DNA of 64,000 nucleotides from Lepus europaeus (GCF_033115175.1 NC_084834.1:123314275-123378274); one strand, 5' to 3'; counted from the first letter of the stretch, positions 11,686 to 24,329 are shown. A program made the numbers and translations. Notes: generated from the sequence alone by a model not told the origin.

Positions 11686-11790
11686 TAGACCATGAGCCGA
11701 CAGAGGACTGTGCTTTATTTATTTTGTGCCCAGTGCTAGGTACCTAGTAAGTGTTCATGACTATGGTTGAATGTTAAAATGGGCTGGGTT
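11686..11790 (+). mobile_element. L2/MIR-type 3' end
   Basis: GAGGACTGTGCTTTATTTAT followed by GTGCCCAGTGCTAGGTACC and TAGTAAGTGTTCATGA, as in the conserved CORE/L2 3' end. Confidence 0.6.
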
Positions 11791-13067
11791 GGATGTTGTT
11801 TCTCTGAGCTTTCAGCCCTCATCGCTATTTCCTCCCTCATTTGCTCTTCAAGGCGTTGTGTTAAATCTTCCAGTGCTCCAGTTGCCCCACTGCCTGAGCA
11901 ACGGGGTCCAAAACTCCAGAGACTTCAGACTCTGATGCAGGAAACACACCTTCATCTTTGCATCTTGATTACTGTTATCAGCTTCTCTAATTCCTCCAAA
12001 GTATGAGAACCAGGGAAAGAGGGAAAGGTGCCTCTAACTAAGTACTATGATGAGAATTTTAACAATAACTCCCCATGAGGTCCAGGAAGCAAAGTGGATA
12101 ACAGCGGATGAGAAAAGCTATGCAAGAGACTCCTTATCTCTGAATCAGACTGGCAGTCCCTGAGCTCTGCTGGAGCCTATGGTCTGTGGTTGGGGAGCTA
12201 TGGTGGGTGGAGTGGAAGACTGAACATAGTGGCAAAGGACGGTGATGGAAGGCGGGATGTGGCTCACTCACAAGGTCTGGGTTCAGGGACTGAATTTTAC
12301 TGTGTTGATGGAGGCCTAGATTTGGAGTTAGATTAAGTTGTGAATGGTTTGGGCAGTTACTAAAATGTGAGCTTTGGGACATTCTGTTTTAGACCTCAGT
12401 TTTCTCTTTAAATTAAAATGGGGATACTCACAGGGCACCTGCTGAGCAACCACAAGCTTACCCCTTACAGTATCTGGTGCACATCACTGGACTGAAGGGA
12501 GCTGTCAGTCGCCTTCCTTCCCATTCAAAAGAAGTGGCTCAGTAGAGGCAGAGGGCATCATCCTTGGTCACTCTCCCACCACCTTTGGAGGACAGAGATT
12601 GGTTTATGTTGCCATTATATGGCATCAGGGTAGACATTTTTGTCATTGAACAACTATTAATTAAAGAATACTTTACTATAAATCGAACTACAGTCCCTTC
12701 TCCCAAACAATTCATAGTCTAGACAGAAAGATCAGAAAGAAGTTATGTTTCTATCTTTGGGGCAATGGAGAAACATTGAATAGAGAATCAGACACATGTT
12801 CAAGAAAGAGAAGGGGTTGGAAACCAGCAGTTGGGCTGGCAATGAAGGTGGGGGCTGATTTGCAGCATCTTTGAAGGAATCACAGTGGCAAGAGGAGCTG
12901 GGGGGGAAGAGCAGTTAAATCAGGTGAGATGATTTAAGACATTCCAAAAGGCTGATGAACTGACAAAACTTGACAGATTTGATGAAGAGGAGAGAGGAAG
13001 CATATTTTACTAAAATAAGAGCTAAAGGGAAAGAAACCTAGTGTGGGAGCTTGGAGGAAGCAAGGAT
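11791..13067. other. Unassigned stretch with possible MIR scrap
   Basis: CCTCAGTTTTCTCTTTAAATTAAAATGGGG (about 12395-12425) is MIR-like. Nothing else recognised. Confidence 0.35.
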
Positions 13068-13082
13068 GAAAAATTCAATTTT

Positions 13083-13421
13083 TTTTTTTTTTTTTTGACA
13101 GGCAGAGTGGACAGTGAGAGAGAGACAGAGAGAAAGGTCTTCCTTTTGCCGTTGGTTCACCCTCCAATGGCCGCCGCGGTAGGCGCACTGCGGCCGGCGC
13201 ACCGCGCTGCTCCGATGGCAGGAGCCAGGTGCTTCTCCTGGTCTCCCATGGGGTGCAGGGCCCAAGTACTTGGGCCATCCTCCACTGCACTCCCTGGCCA
13301 CAGCAGAGAGCTGGCCTGGAAGGGGGGCAACCGGGACAGGATCAGTGCCCCGACCAGGACTAGAACCCGGTGTGCCGGCGCCGCAAGGCGGAGGATTAGC
13401 CTAGTGAGCCACGGCGCCGGC
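13083..13421 (-). mobile_element. Young C-repeat SINE
   Basis: Antisense copy with GACAGGCAGAGTGGACAG and a GC-rich core. It ends CACGGCGCCGGC. A 15-bp TSD, GAAAAATTCAATTTT, is at 13068-13082 and 13422-13436. Little decay suggests recent insertion. Confidence 0.97.
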
Positions 13422-13622
13422 GAAAAATTCAATTTTAAACATTGAGTTTAAGATACCTGTGGAGCCTCCAAATAGAGATGTCTAACATGCAAGTGGACAT
13501 GCAGTTCTTAAGCAAGGTGGACAGATGCAGGCTAGATGTGGAAGTCAGAATACAGTTGGTAGATGAGTGGATGAGACTAAGAAGATGTAGATAGGCTAAG
13601 GCTTTGATCAGAAAAGCCTGAG

Positions 13623-13938
13623 GGGCCGGCGCTGTGGTGTAGCGGGTAAAGCTGCTGCCTGCAGTGCTGGCATCCCATATAGGCACCGGTCTAGTCCCAG
13701 CTGCTCCACTTTCGATCCAGCTCTCTGTTATGGCCTGGGAAAGTAGTAGATGATGACCTAAGTTCTTGGGCCCCTGCACCCACACTGGAGACCCAGAAGA
13801 AGTTCCTGGCTCCTGGCTTTGGATCGGCACAGCTGCGGCCATTGTGGTCAATTGGGGATGAAAGACCTCTCTCTTTCTCTCTCTTTACCTCTCTCTGTAA
13901 CTCTGTATTTCAAATAAATAAAATAAATCTTTAAATAA
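13623..13938 (+). mobile_element. C-repeat SINE
   Basis: GGGGCCGGCGCTGTGGTGTAG head, GGTCTAGTCCCAGCTGCTCC B box, TTTCAAATAAATAAAATAAATC tail. Confidence 0.93.
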
Positions 13939-14754
13939 ATTTTCTTTAGAACTTTTAGTTGTGAGGTTGAGTATGTCCTTGAAGCCTAAGGTTGTAAGGG
14001 TACATGTGAGCAAAGGGGAAACCATGAACTCAGGGACAGGAGCCTGAATTCTTCAAGAACTTATAACTGCTTCTACATGGTTCAAAGATGGTTGTTGTCC
14101 CCTAGGTCTCTGGGCATCTGTTCCCCAAATGTGTTTGTAATGATCAGAGGATGGGCAGAGATGTGAGTGAGTTGAGGCAAGACAAATATAACTTTCTCCC
14201 TGACACAGATTTTCAAAAAGAACTTTTAGTCGCAAATGAGTGTGGGCTGGTACTCTAAGGACAGGACTCCAGCCTAACTTGAAGACAAGATGGCCCTTAG
14301 CTCAAGCTCCCTATAAAGTTATAATAATGCTTATACCCATATGTTTTAGTTAAATATCTGATTTTCAACATTCAATTCAACATGTCCATGGCATGCCTCC
14401 TAGGGTGCATGACACTGGGTGTGCTGGGCCATTTGGCTATGTAACTCCCACGTAAGCAAGTCCTCTGCATAGGAGTAGTATTTCTCACCTTGAATTGTGT
14501 GTTATCTTGAGAAATCCTCTGGGATCAGAATGCACAGCAAGATATCCACCCCAAGCACGTCAACCACTCTCTTCTTGGCCAAAAGAATTTGTGTAGGTGT
14601 TTTTACAGTCGTATGTTTAGTGGGAACAAACTGTAACGTATAAGGCATGGAGGCAGTTGTCTCAGGAAGCCAACGCTAACAGGCCAAATCGTGGAAGGAA
14701 ACACAGTTTATCATGGACATAGACTCACGGTCTCATACAATGAGAATATAGCCA
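13939..14754. other. Unassigned stretch
   Basis: No gene or repeat recognised. Confidence 0.35.
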
Positions 14755-14960
14755 TCAAAAACACTGGTTTTGGAGCTACACTGGCTTCAGCCTGTGCCTT
14801 TACTAGCTATTAGCTATGACTTTGGACCTTTGTTTTCCAATTTTTAAAATGAAAATGGTAATCCTATCTATCTCATTGGGCTGTTATGATATTTAAATAT
14901 ATGTAAAGTTCTTCAGGTACATAGTAAATGCCCAAGAAATTTAGAAGTTAATGTTTCTGT
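14755..14960 (+). mobile_element. MIR SINE
   Basis: GGTTTTGGAGCTACACTGGC, TAGCTATGACTTTGGACC, CTCATTGGGCTGTTATGAT and TACATAGTAAATGCCCAA follow MIR order over nearly full length. Confidence 0.85.
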
Positions 14961-15772
14961 TACTATTTCTAGATCCTTTCTGAAAGTATAACATATTCAA
15001 ATGTTCCTCCTTCTCACATAGTCATCCACAGAAAGTAGCAACACAAATGTGAATTTAATTAAGAAAAGGTGCATGGAAGTATGTCACAGATGAACTCGGA
15101 GTAGCAGGAGTTGGAACACTTGCTGCATGCACACAATCTGCTTGGTGATGACTTGCAGAACACAAGATCGTCGATGTGTTATGAAAAGACCCAGAGCACC
15201 ACTCAGAGGCCGGTGAATTCTGACCACACATATTCCAATGACCTGGGTGCAAGTGAGTCAGCAACACATGGACTGGATTTCCTTCCAAATACACATGGGT
15301 CTAAAAATTAAGGGGAAGATTTGCTTGCCAAAAGGCATTTCATAATAACCATCATCATAATAAATGGTTCACTAAGCTGAAAACATCAATGGGTCATCTG
15401 TGATGCTCATTAAACCCATGAGGCAACAGGTTGAAATACTCAGGAAATACTTGGAAGGATCAAAGAGACTCTGTCCCATCAGTGCCTGAAAGCTAAACAT
15501 GAATAGATTATGGAAGGAAAAATGCTGCTTAATTCTGATGAGAATCATGGCACCAAGAAGGAGAAGGAAGGTTGAAAAGGGAACGACTTTGCTTCTCAGG
15601 ACTGATTGCAGGGTTGCACTCCAGGAGTCTAGTCCTATGTCCTCATTAGCTGTTGATATTCAGAACATTTCTTCACCTCCCTAAGCTACTTCCCCACCTG
15701 CAAATGAGGAATTTCTGTGCAATGCCTTTGAACATCCCCTGCCACTCTGCACCTCAATGTTGGGGGAGGGGG
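14961..15772. other. Unassigned stretch
   Basis: No gene or repeat recognised. Confidence 0.35.
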
Positions 15773-15857
15773 TGTCCTTCAACAAGTTCATGGGAAATGT
15801 GCATTGTGAAAAAAATGCATGGATTTAAAACTATTTTGCCCCAGGATAAACTTATCT
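15773..15857. mobile_element. Mariner-like element end
   Basis: TGTCCTTCAACAAGTTCATGG then TGCATGGATTTAAAACTATTTT and GGATAAACTTAT. Same family as 6264 and 36632; a SINE follows immediately. Confidence 0.5.
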
Positions 15858-16161
15858 ATTTTTAAGATTTATTTATTTATTTGAGAAGCAATGTTACAGA
15901 CAGAGAGAGGGAGAAGCAGAGAGAGTGGTCTTCTATCCGCTGGTTCACTCCCCAAATGGCTGCAACAGTCAGAACTGGGCCAATCCGGGTACCCCATGTG
16001 AGTGTAGTGGCCCAAGCACTGGGGCCATCTTCCATGGCTTTCCCAAGCCATAAGCAGAGAGCTGAATGGGAAGAGGAGCAGCCGGGACACAAACTGGTAC
16101 CCATATGGGATGCCAGTGCCGTAGGTAGAGTTTTAACCTACTAAGCCGCAGCACTAGCACC
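15858..16161 (-). mobile_element. C-repeat SINE
   Basis: Antisense, with TSD TAAACTTATCT at 15847-15857 and 16162-16172. Confidence 0.93.
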
Positions 16162-16289
16162 TAAACTTATCTTTTAAGTCCATCTTTATACAAAGTTTGG
16201 GAAGTCACTTCATAGACAAGAAAGTGAGGTCTCACACCCTCTTGCTAACTAGTAAGCAAACATCATATGTAAATTAGAAACAATAATTA

Positions 16290-16633
16290 GGCCGGCGCCG
16301 CGGCTCAGTAGGCTAATCCTCCGCCTTGCGGCGCCGGCACACCGGGTTCTAGTCCCAGTCGGGGCACCGATCCTGTCCTGGTTGCCCCTCTTCCAGTCCA
16401 GCTCTCTGCTGTGGCCAGGGAGTGCAGTGGAGGATGGCCCAAGTGCTTGGGCCCTGCACCCCATGGGAGACCAGGAGAAGTACCTGGCTCCTGCCATCGG
16501 AGCAGCGCGGTGCGCCGGCCGTGGTGGCCATTGGAGGGTGAACCAATGGCAAAAAGGAAGACCTTTCTCTCTGTCTCCCTCTACTGTCCACTCTGCCTGT
16601 CCAAAAAAAAAAAAAAAGAAAGAAAGAAAGAAA
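16290..16633 (+). mobile_element. Young C-repeat SINE
   Basis: Sense copy. Both pol III-like boxes are readable (GGCTCAGTAGGC and GGGTTCTAGTCCC). The A-tail has grown a (GAAA)n run. A 13-bp TSD, GAAACAATAATTA, is at 16277-16289 and 16634-16646. Confidence 0.97.
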
Positions 16634-16646
16634 GAAACAATAATTA

Positions 16647-17098
16647 AGTATTTGAAGATTTGGAAGGGAAGAAAGTTCAAGAAGAGAAAACTTTCTTGAA
16701 AGCATAGTCTTTGCCTTTGTAAATTGAATGCTCACTGAGGAATGCTGAAACACTCACCATGAGACAGCAGTGTTTCAGCATGGTAGTTTGGGCCCCATCG
16801 CCTGCTGTACCCATTAACAGGATCAGGATAGTAAATTAGAGATGTGCCAGATTCACATTGGTCTGGATCCCAAACACGTAGGTGAGAAACAATCAGTGTT
16901 CATCCAAAGCCACATATCCCAGAGAACATACTACATACAACAGTAAACCTAACTTTTTAAAATTTTAGTTATTATGATTCTATTATTAAATCTTTTACTA
17001 GCTAAATTTTACAAATTTGCCAGAAAACACCAAGCTTTATGAGCTGTTCCTGGAGTCACACAAGCACACATCAACTGCACTAAATGGTTGCTTACTGA
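16647..17098. other. Unassigned stretch
   Basis: AT-rich, nothing recognised. Confidence 0.35.
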
Positions 17099-17425
17099 GG
17101 TGGGCTTGTGGCACAGTGGCTACATCCCTGCCTAATATGCCCAAATCTCATGTTAGAGATCCTGGTTTGAGTCCCAGCTACTCTGCTTCCCATCCAGCTC
17201 CTGCTCATGCACCCCAGGAGGCCAGAGGCGACAGCTCAAGCACTTGCGTTCCAATACTTGCCACCCATGTGGGAGACTTGGGTTCAATTCTTAAGTCCTG
17301 GCTTCAGCAGACCCCACCTCCAGCTGTTGTGAGCATTTGGAAAGTGAACAGTAGATGGAGGATCTCTCTGTCTCTGTTTTTGTCTCTGTCATTCTGCCTT
17401 TCAAATAAAATGAAAATAAATAATT
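17099..17425 (+). mobile_element. C-repeat SINE, variant core
   Basis: Head GGGCTTGTGGCACAGTGGC, GGTTTGAGTCCCAGCTACTC, ending CTGCCTTTCAAATAAAATG. The middle differs from most copies in the window. Confidence 0.85.
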
Positions 17426-17441
17426 AAAAATGTTTAAAAAG

Positions 17442-17754
17442 GGGGGCTGGTACCGTGGCTCATTTGGCTAATCCTCCACCTGTAGCACCGGCATCCCATA
17501 TGGGTGCTGGGTTCTAGTCCTGATTGCTCCTCTTCTAGTCCAGCTCTCTGCTGTGGCACAGGAGGACAGTGGAGGATGGCCCAGGTGCTTGGGCCCCTGC
17601 ACCCACATAGGAGACCAGGAAAAAGCACCTGACTCCTGGCTTCGGGCCAGCACAGCACCAGCAGTAGCAGCCATTTGGGGAGTAAACCAATGGAAGGAAG
17701 ACCTTTCTCTCTGTCTCTCTCTCACACTGTCTATAACTCTGTCAAAATACAATA
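17442..17754 (+). mobile_element. C-repeat SINE
   Basis: GGGGCTGGTACCGTGGCTC head. A 16-bp TSD, AAAAATGTTTAAAAAG, is at 17426-17441 and 17755-17770. It inserted into the tail of the preceding SINE. Confidence 0.95.
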
Positions 17755-18662
17755 AAAAATGTTTAAAAAGTTGCTCAGTTTGAACACTTGGCAAAGGAAG
17801 AGAATTTTTTTTACTCAGTTTTTCTCTAGCAATTTCTTATTTTCATCAGAGTTTAGTATTTCCTTTCTTATATCTGGTTTCAAGATTCATCACAGCTGCT
17901 GCTATATATGATCAGGAAGGTTTTCTCTCTTGGAAAATTTTGTGGGGAAGGATTAAGATGGCAGAGTAGGGAGGGAGCTTGCTGCTCTAGTCTAGGAGAA
18001 GATAGTTTAAAGCAAGTGGAAAGAGTGCAGTCTCAGGGAAGAGTTAGGGAGAAGGCAGCAAAGCAAACTATGCAAATTGGAGGGACATAGTGGACCTATG
18101 CGGAGGGCGTGGATGTGCACCCCTCAGGGCCCCAGCAGCTGAGAGCCTTGGCACCAGCATTGGAGAGTGAGGTGAGACCAGACTGCAGCAGCCCAAGCCA
18201 CTGGCAATAAAGCTGCAGGAAGAGTCTACAGGTAATCTGGCTTGGAATCCCATGGGGAAGAGTGTATCCACCAATCTAGACGAGAAAAAAACAAAGGGGG
18301 CATGTTTCTCTATCCCTGATCACCCTGTAACTGCATCCAGTAACAAGCTAATAAAAAGCAGGTACCATTTTTGACATACATAACAGCTGCACAAGCTCAT
18401 GTCTGTGCCCAGCAACCAGTCAAGCGGAGACTCCTGAGTCTGGTGAGGGAAACAGACAAGGCACTGGGTTCTTATGACTGTGGGAAGCTTGCGTGCTGGG
18501 ACTGTGAACACACTGAGGCTGTGTGGGAGGACTCAGGGTGTGGCTGGGACTTTGGGCAGTCACTGTGGGAGGCTCCAAATGAACACAGTTCCCTGGTTAC
18601 CTGGCAAGGGACATTGCTGGGGAATCTGAGCTTACACTGAGGACTACACATCAGAAAGATCA

Positions 18663-20800
18663 TTCACCCTGACCAGGTGGTATTTATCCCTGGTATGTAG
18701 GGATGGTTACATTTATAAATCAATCAATGTGATACATCACATTGACAAACTAAAGAACAAAAACCATATGATTATCTCAATAGATGCAGAGAAAGCATTT
18801 GATAAAATACAACACCTTTCATGGTGAAAACTCTAAGCAAACTGGGTATAAAAGGAGCATTTCTCAACACAATCAAGGCAATTTATGACAAACCCAAAGT
18901 CAGTGCCCTAATGAATGGGGAAAAGTTGGAAGCATTCCCAATGAGATCCAGAACCAAACAAGGATGTCCACTTTCACCATTGCAATTCAATATAATCCTG
19001 GAAGTTTTAGCCAAAGCCATCAGGCAAGAAAAAGAAATCAAAGGGATACAAATTGGGAAAGATGAAGTCAAACTATCCCTATTTGTAGATGACATGATGC
19101 TACATATAGGGTTCTAAAAGTCTCCACCAAGAGACTATTGGAACTCATAGAAGAGTTTGGGAAAGGAGTAAGATATAAAATAATACACAAAAATCAACAG
19201 CCTTCGTACAGACAATGTCATGGCTGAGAAAGAACTTCTAAGATCAATCCCATTCACAATACCAACAAAAATTCAAATACTTGAAATAAATTTAACCAAG
19301 GATGTAAGAAATCTCTATGATGAGAATTATGAAACATTAAAGAAATAGAAGAAGATACAAAAAAATGGAAAAGTCTTACATGTTCATGGATTGGAAAAAT
19401 CAATTATAATCAAAATGTCCATTCTTCTGAAAGCAAGTTACAGATTCAATGTGATACCAATGAAAATACCAAAGATATTCTTTGTAGATCTAGAAAAATT
19501 GATGCTGAAATTCATATGGAAACACAAGAGACCTTGAATAGCTAAAGCAATCTTATACAACAAAAACAAAGCAAGAGATATTGCAATACCAGATTTCAAG
19601 ACACACTACAGGCAGTTATAATCCATACAGCCTGGTATTGGTACAAAAACAGATGGATAGAAGAATGGAACAGAATAGAAACACCAGAAATCAATCCAAG
19701 CATCTACAACCAACTTATATTTGACCAAGGAGCTAAAATCAGTCCTGGAACAAGGACAGTCTCTTCAACAAATGTGAAATGTGCTGGGAAAACTGGATTT
19801 CCACATGCAGAAGTATGAAGCAGGACCCTTGCCTTACACCTTACACAAAAATCTGTTCAAAATGGATTAAAGACCTAAATCTACTTCCTGACACCATCAA
19901 ATTAGTAGAGAGTGTTGGGGAAACCCTGCAAGACATTGGCACATGCAAAGAGTTCTTGGAAAAGACCTGAGATGCACAGGTAATAAAAACCAAAATTAAC
20001 AAATGTGATTACATCAAATTGAGAAGTTTCTGTACTGCAAAAGAAACACTCAGGAAATTAAGAGGAAACTGACAGGATGGGAGAAATTATTTGCAAATCT
20101 TGCAACTGATAAAGGATTAATAACCAGAATATATAAAGAGATCAAGAAACTCTACAACAACAAAACAAACAACCCAGTGAGGAAATGGGCCAAGGACTTA
20201 AACAGAAATTTTTCAAAAGAGGAAATCAAAATGGCCAACAGACACATGAAAAAATGTTTAGGATTACTAGCCATCATGGAAATGCAAATCAAAACCACAA
20301 TGAGAATTCACCTCATGCCAGTTAGAATTGCTTTCATACAGAAATCAAAAAAGAACAAATTCTGGTGAGGATGTGGGGAAAAAGGTACCCTAATCCACTG
20401 TTGGTGGAAATGGAAACTGGTAAAGCCACTATGGAAGATAGTTTGGAGAGACCTCAGAAATCTGAATATAGTCCTACCATACAACCCAGACATCTCACTC
20501 CTCGAAATTTACCCTAGGGAAATGAAATTAAAAAATCAAAGAGTTATCTGCACTCCCATGCTTACTGCAGCTCCATTCACAATAGCTAAGACATGGAATC
20601 AACCTAAATGCCCATCAATGGAAGACTGGATAAAGAAATTAAGAGATATGTACTCTATGGAATACTACACAGTGGTAAAAAAAAATGAAATCTGGTCATT
20701 TGTAACAAAATGGATGAATCTAGAAAACATCATACTTAGTGAAATGAGCCTGTACCAAAGAGACAAGTGCCATATATTCTCCCTGATCTGTGAGAACTAA
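18663..20800 (+). pseudogene. L1 ORF2 remnant (reverse transcriptase and C-terminal part)
   Basis: Recognisable RT words in order: DQV-FIPGM with a stop at the next codon, [36 protein letters not shown] and LSLFVDDMM (about 19075-19105). The usual FADD box reads FVDD; both aspartates remain. Frames then break repeatedly. Later pieces include KWIKDLN and [13 protein letters not shown], and the C-terminal part stops at 20800. It cannot encode active enzyme. Confidence 0.9.
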
Positions 20801-20975
20801 TAGAGCATCTAAAAGGAAATCTGTAGAAATGAAATTAGCACTTTGAGAAGCAATGCCTTAACAGTCCTTGTCTTGACTGCCAAGGAACATTTTTTTCATG
20901 ATATTTTTTACATACTGTTTGTTGAATTCTTTACTTAACACAGAGTTAATCATATATTTATAATAAATGCAATTG

Positions 20976-21306
20976 GGCCTGTGCCGTGGCTTAACAGGCT
21001 AATCCTCCACCTTGCAGCGCCGGCACACAGGGTTCTAGTCCTGGTTGGGGCACCGGATTCTATCCCAGTTGCCCCTCTTCCAGGCCAGCTCTCTGCTATG
21101 GCCCGGGAAGGCAGTGGAGGATGGCCCAAGTCTTTGGGCCCTGCACCTGCATTGGGAGACCAGTAGAAGCACCTGGCTCCTGGCTTCGGATCAGCGAGAT
21201 GTGCCAGCCACAGCGGCCATTGGAGGGTGAACCAACGGCAAAAAGGAAGACCTTTCTCTCTGTCTCTCTCGCACTATCCACACTCTGCCTGTCAAAATAA
21301 ATAAAT
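20976..21306 (+). mobile_element. C-repeat SINE inside the L1 3'UTR
   Basis: GGCCTGTGCCGTGGCTTAACAG head, TCTAGTCCTGGTTGGGG. TSD AAATGCAATTG is at 20965-20975 and 21307-21317. It is younger than the L1 it interrupts. Confidence 0.96.
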
Positions 21307-22365
21307 AAATGCAATTGAAAATAGATCTCAGTAAAAAATAAGAGTGGGAACAAGAAAGGGAGGAGGAAGTTTATAACTGTAAAGCTGTATATCTCTGCAT
21401 ACATTTTTTACAGACTTAATTCTAAGGTTATAGTTTAAAAACTTGCCATGGACCCCAAATCCCATTAAGCTGGCTGGTAAAAATGCCATCTTAAGTGGTA
21501 AAGTGATCATATTAAGTGTTAAAGTAATCATATAGATAGGATTAAGTGTTAAAGGGATCTCATAAATAAGATCAAATGTCTGGTAATAATAATTAATAGA
21601 GTTAGAAAGGAGAGAATGTTCCAACATGGAAGCAGTCCACAAAGTAGACTCTTAGAATGACAATTGCTTTAAATAGCACTCTGACCTCAGAATCAGCCCT
21701 TACGGCATTCTGGTCTGGCTGAAAAAACCATGAGAGCATCTCAGGCATGGAAAGCCAAGAAATTGTGGCAAAAAAAAAAAATGTTTTACATGAAGGATCT
21801 CTGTGAGTGAGACCTCAGTTGAAAAAAGGGGCCATCAGAGAAGAATGTACTTTTCTCTGAAGGGAGACGAGAACTTCCACTTTGCTTATGGCCTTGCCTA
21901 AATACTGACAGAGTTTGTGGATTCAAAAGTCTTCCTTAGCCTAGGCAGCTCATGTCAAGAGCCTTGGGTGGTCACCGACATCATACATAAGAGTGTTGAT
22001 TGTTAAATTAACAACAGGAATTACTGTGCACTTACTTCCACACAGGACTTCTGTCCTCAATGAGTTGTATTATAGGAATTAAGTGTAAAACTTGTTCCAA
22101 AACAGTTTTTTTTTTTTGGCATGTGTGTACAAACTGTTGAAATCTTTACTCAGTACAGAGTTGGTCTTCTGTGTAAAAGTTAATTGAAAATGAATCTTAA
22201 TGGAGAATGTAACTGGGAATGGGAGAGGGAGGAGGAGGTGAGGTGGGAGTGAGGGTGGGAAGGCAAGTATGGTGGGAAGAATCACTATACTCCTAAAATT
22301 GTACTTATGAAACTTGTACGCATTAAATAAAAAGTTTCTTTCGGAAAGAAAAGAGAAAATTTTGT

Positions 22366-22848
22366 AATAGAAAAATGAGCATTCTTTTAATTCATTCACA
22401 GAAACTCTACAAAGCTCTTTATCTGGAAAGAATCATAGCCTAGTTGTGAGGAACTCATTCAAAATTGAGTAATTTCTTTAAGATTATCTTATTTAAGGTT
22501 AGGAATGCTGGTGCTCAAAATGATTCCACACAGACTTGAATTATGATAAAACTTGACTCAAGTATTCTGCCTTGTATTGTTATTTTAATTTTTATAAGTA
22601 TCTGTTGGTTAGAAAAGGATGTCTGGATAGAAAGTTGTCTGGCCAATGCCTTCTCTTAATATTCATATCACAATGAGTCAATTTACTTATTTAATGGTTT
22701 GAAATTCTTATAGTACATAACATGAACAGTTCTTATAGGAACCTGTAATTATTGCAAATTCTATTCTTATAGAAATTGTACACATACTTCAAATAAATAA
22801 TAGAATTGCAACATATAACATGCAAAAAATTTTATTCCAAGCTACATC
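22366..22848. other. Unassigned AT-rich stretch
   Basis: No gene or repeat recognised. Confidence 0.35.
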
Positions 22849-22862
22849 AAGAATGCTCACCT

Positions 22863-23179
22863 TGGGGCTGGTGCTGTGGCATAGCAGGTAAAGCCAATGC
22901 CTACAAATGCTGCCATCCCATATGGGCACCGGTTACAGTCCTGGCTACTTCACTTCTGATCCAACTCTCTGCTATGGTCTGGGAAAGCAGTAGAAGATGG
23001 CCCAAGTCCTTGGACCCCTGGGAGACCTGGAAGAAACTCCTGGTTCCTGGCTTTGGATCAGCACAGCTCTCACCATTGCTGTCGTCTGGGGAGTGAACCA
23101 GCAGATGGAAGACCTCTCTCTGCCTCTGCCTCTCTGTAACTCTGCCTTTCAGATAAAATAAATAAATCTTTTTTAAAAA
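22863..23179 (+). mobile_element. C-repeat SINE
   Basis: TGGGGCTGGTGCTGTGGCATAG head, TTTCAGATAAAATAAATAAATC end. A 14-bp TSD, AAGAATGCTCACCT, is at 22849-22862 and 23180-23193. Confidence 0.96.
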
Positions 23180-23193
23180 AAGAATGCTCACCT

Positions 23194-23995
23194 CCATCTA
23201 AAAGTGAGTATTCAAATACTAGTAAATTTGGCTGACATGCTGTGTTCATATTGATTTGGATCTGAAGATGAGATCTGATGGATGTGATTGCAACTCACCC
23301 ATGAACCCATTGGGCTCTCCCAGGTTCAGGGAGACTAGAAATGATGTTGAAGGTGGCGTTTGGCTGTGCAGCCTTCCTAAGGTGAGGCAGGCCCTCAGGG
23401 AAGTGGTAGCTTCTGGCTAAAGTCAACTCACAGTACATTCCTGCAAATGTTAATGTTTCCCACCCAAAGCCTCCGAAAGAGAATTCTTGGCTTAATCAGC
23501 TTCTGCGCCCCCCCCCCCCCCATTCTAGACAGAACTGTGGGTGGAATGAAGGTTAAAAAGACTGAAGATCTTAGTTTTTTTTCTCGCGTGAGGATCATAG
23601 ACCTGGATGTGGCAAAAGCACCAGATGAGAGACCTGGGCTGAAGTTGGAGGGAAGCAGAGTGGCCAGAGATTTTAGGGAGAAGCAAACATGTAATACTAA
23701 GCAGGGTGCAGTGTGTTCAGTGGTTTTTAGGGAAATTTGCTGTGTGCCCTGTGGCAGAGTTTTTGTTCCCTGCCTCTTTAAAGAGACATTTGTAAATTTT
23801 CTGCCAAGATTTTGATGTGAAATTTCTTTCTAGATGGATCATGTGCTTCTTATTTTGAGGACCCAGAAGGCTTAGTCGTATTCAAATGGCAAAAAAGAAA
23901 GACAAAGCTATGCTGGTTTTGTAACCAAATTCAAATACAAATAAATGCCTCTTAACTAGAAATGGTCAATGAAATATGCCTCGGGCATGTTAGAA
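23194..23995. other. Unassigned stretch with C homopolymer
   Basis: Contains a run of about 14 C near 23508-23521 and an open frame of 122 codons (23447-23815) with no recognisable product. Confidence 0.35.
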
Positions 23996-24180
23996 ATGTC
24001 TGTCTTGACTCAGCAATTCCACTGCCTGGAATCTGGAATAACTAGAAAGGTGAGCCGAGATCCCTGTGCACAGGTGTTCACTGTTCCATTAATTATAGGA
24101 GCCAATCACTAGAAATCTCCACAGGGAAACAGCAAATTATATACAATCACATGATAGAGCATTATGAATTGATTTCTACA
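23996..24180 (+). mobile_element. Old L1 ORF2 3' fragment
   Basis: GACTCAGCAATTCCACTGCC, GGTGTTCACTGTTCCATTAAT and ACATGATAGAGCATTATGAA are diverged words of the L1 ORF2 C-terminal region. Confidence 0.7.
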
Positions 24181-24329
24181 AAGAGCCTTTTATTGATTCT
24201 GAAACATCTTGTGCTATAGATGAGTTTTTAACATAAAAATACAATTTTATGAATGCATAATGTATTTTGGCCCATAAAAAATATGCCTCTGACACAGGTG
24301 TTTGGTTTACAACTTCCTGAAAGTTTTTC

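Larger units (their letters stand above)
17944..22354 (+). mobile_element. L1 LINE, internally deleted, TSD-flanked
   Basis: The 5'UTR-like start (GGGAAGGATTAAGATGGCAGAG) runs to about 18650 and passes directly into the reverse-transcriptase part of ORF2. ORF1, the endonuclease domain and the first part of ORF2 are missing. ORF2 remnants continue to about 20800, followed by a 3'UTR with a G-rich tract (22215-22265) and an AATAAA near 22324. An 11-bp TSD, GAAAATTTTGT, is at 17933-17943 and 22355-22365. A C repeat sits in the 3'UTR. Dead copy. Confidence 0.88.

Noticed and set aside
13041..13445. Recurrent 90-140 codon frames with similar peptides (such as GARCFSWSPMGCRAQ) at about a dozen places
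   Set aside because: All lie in C repeats; the shared peptide is translation of the SINE, not a gene family.
16300..16352. tRNA gene, from the A- and B-box-like sequences
   Set aside because: These boxes belong to the tRNA-derived head of the C repeat; no tRNA cloverleaf or CCA-adjacent stem follows.
18821..19117. Possible functional reverse transcriptase
   Set aside because: L1 ORF2 remnant with an upstream stop and later frameshifts, lacking the endonuclease and ORF1.
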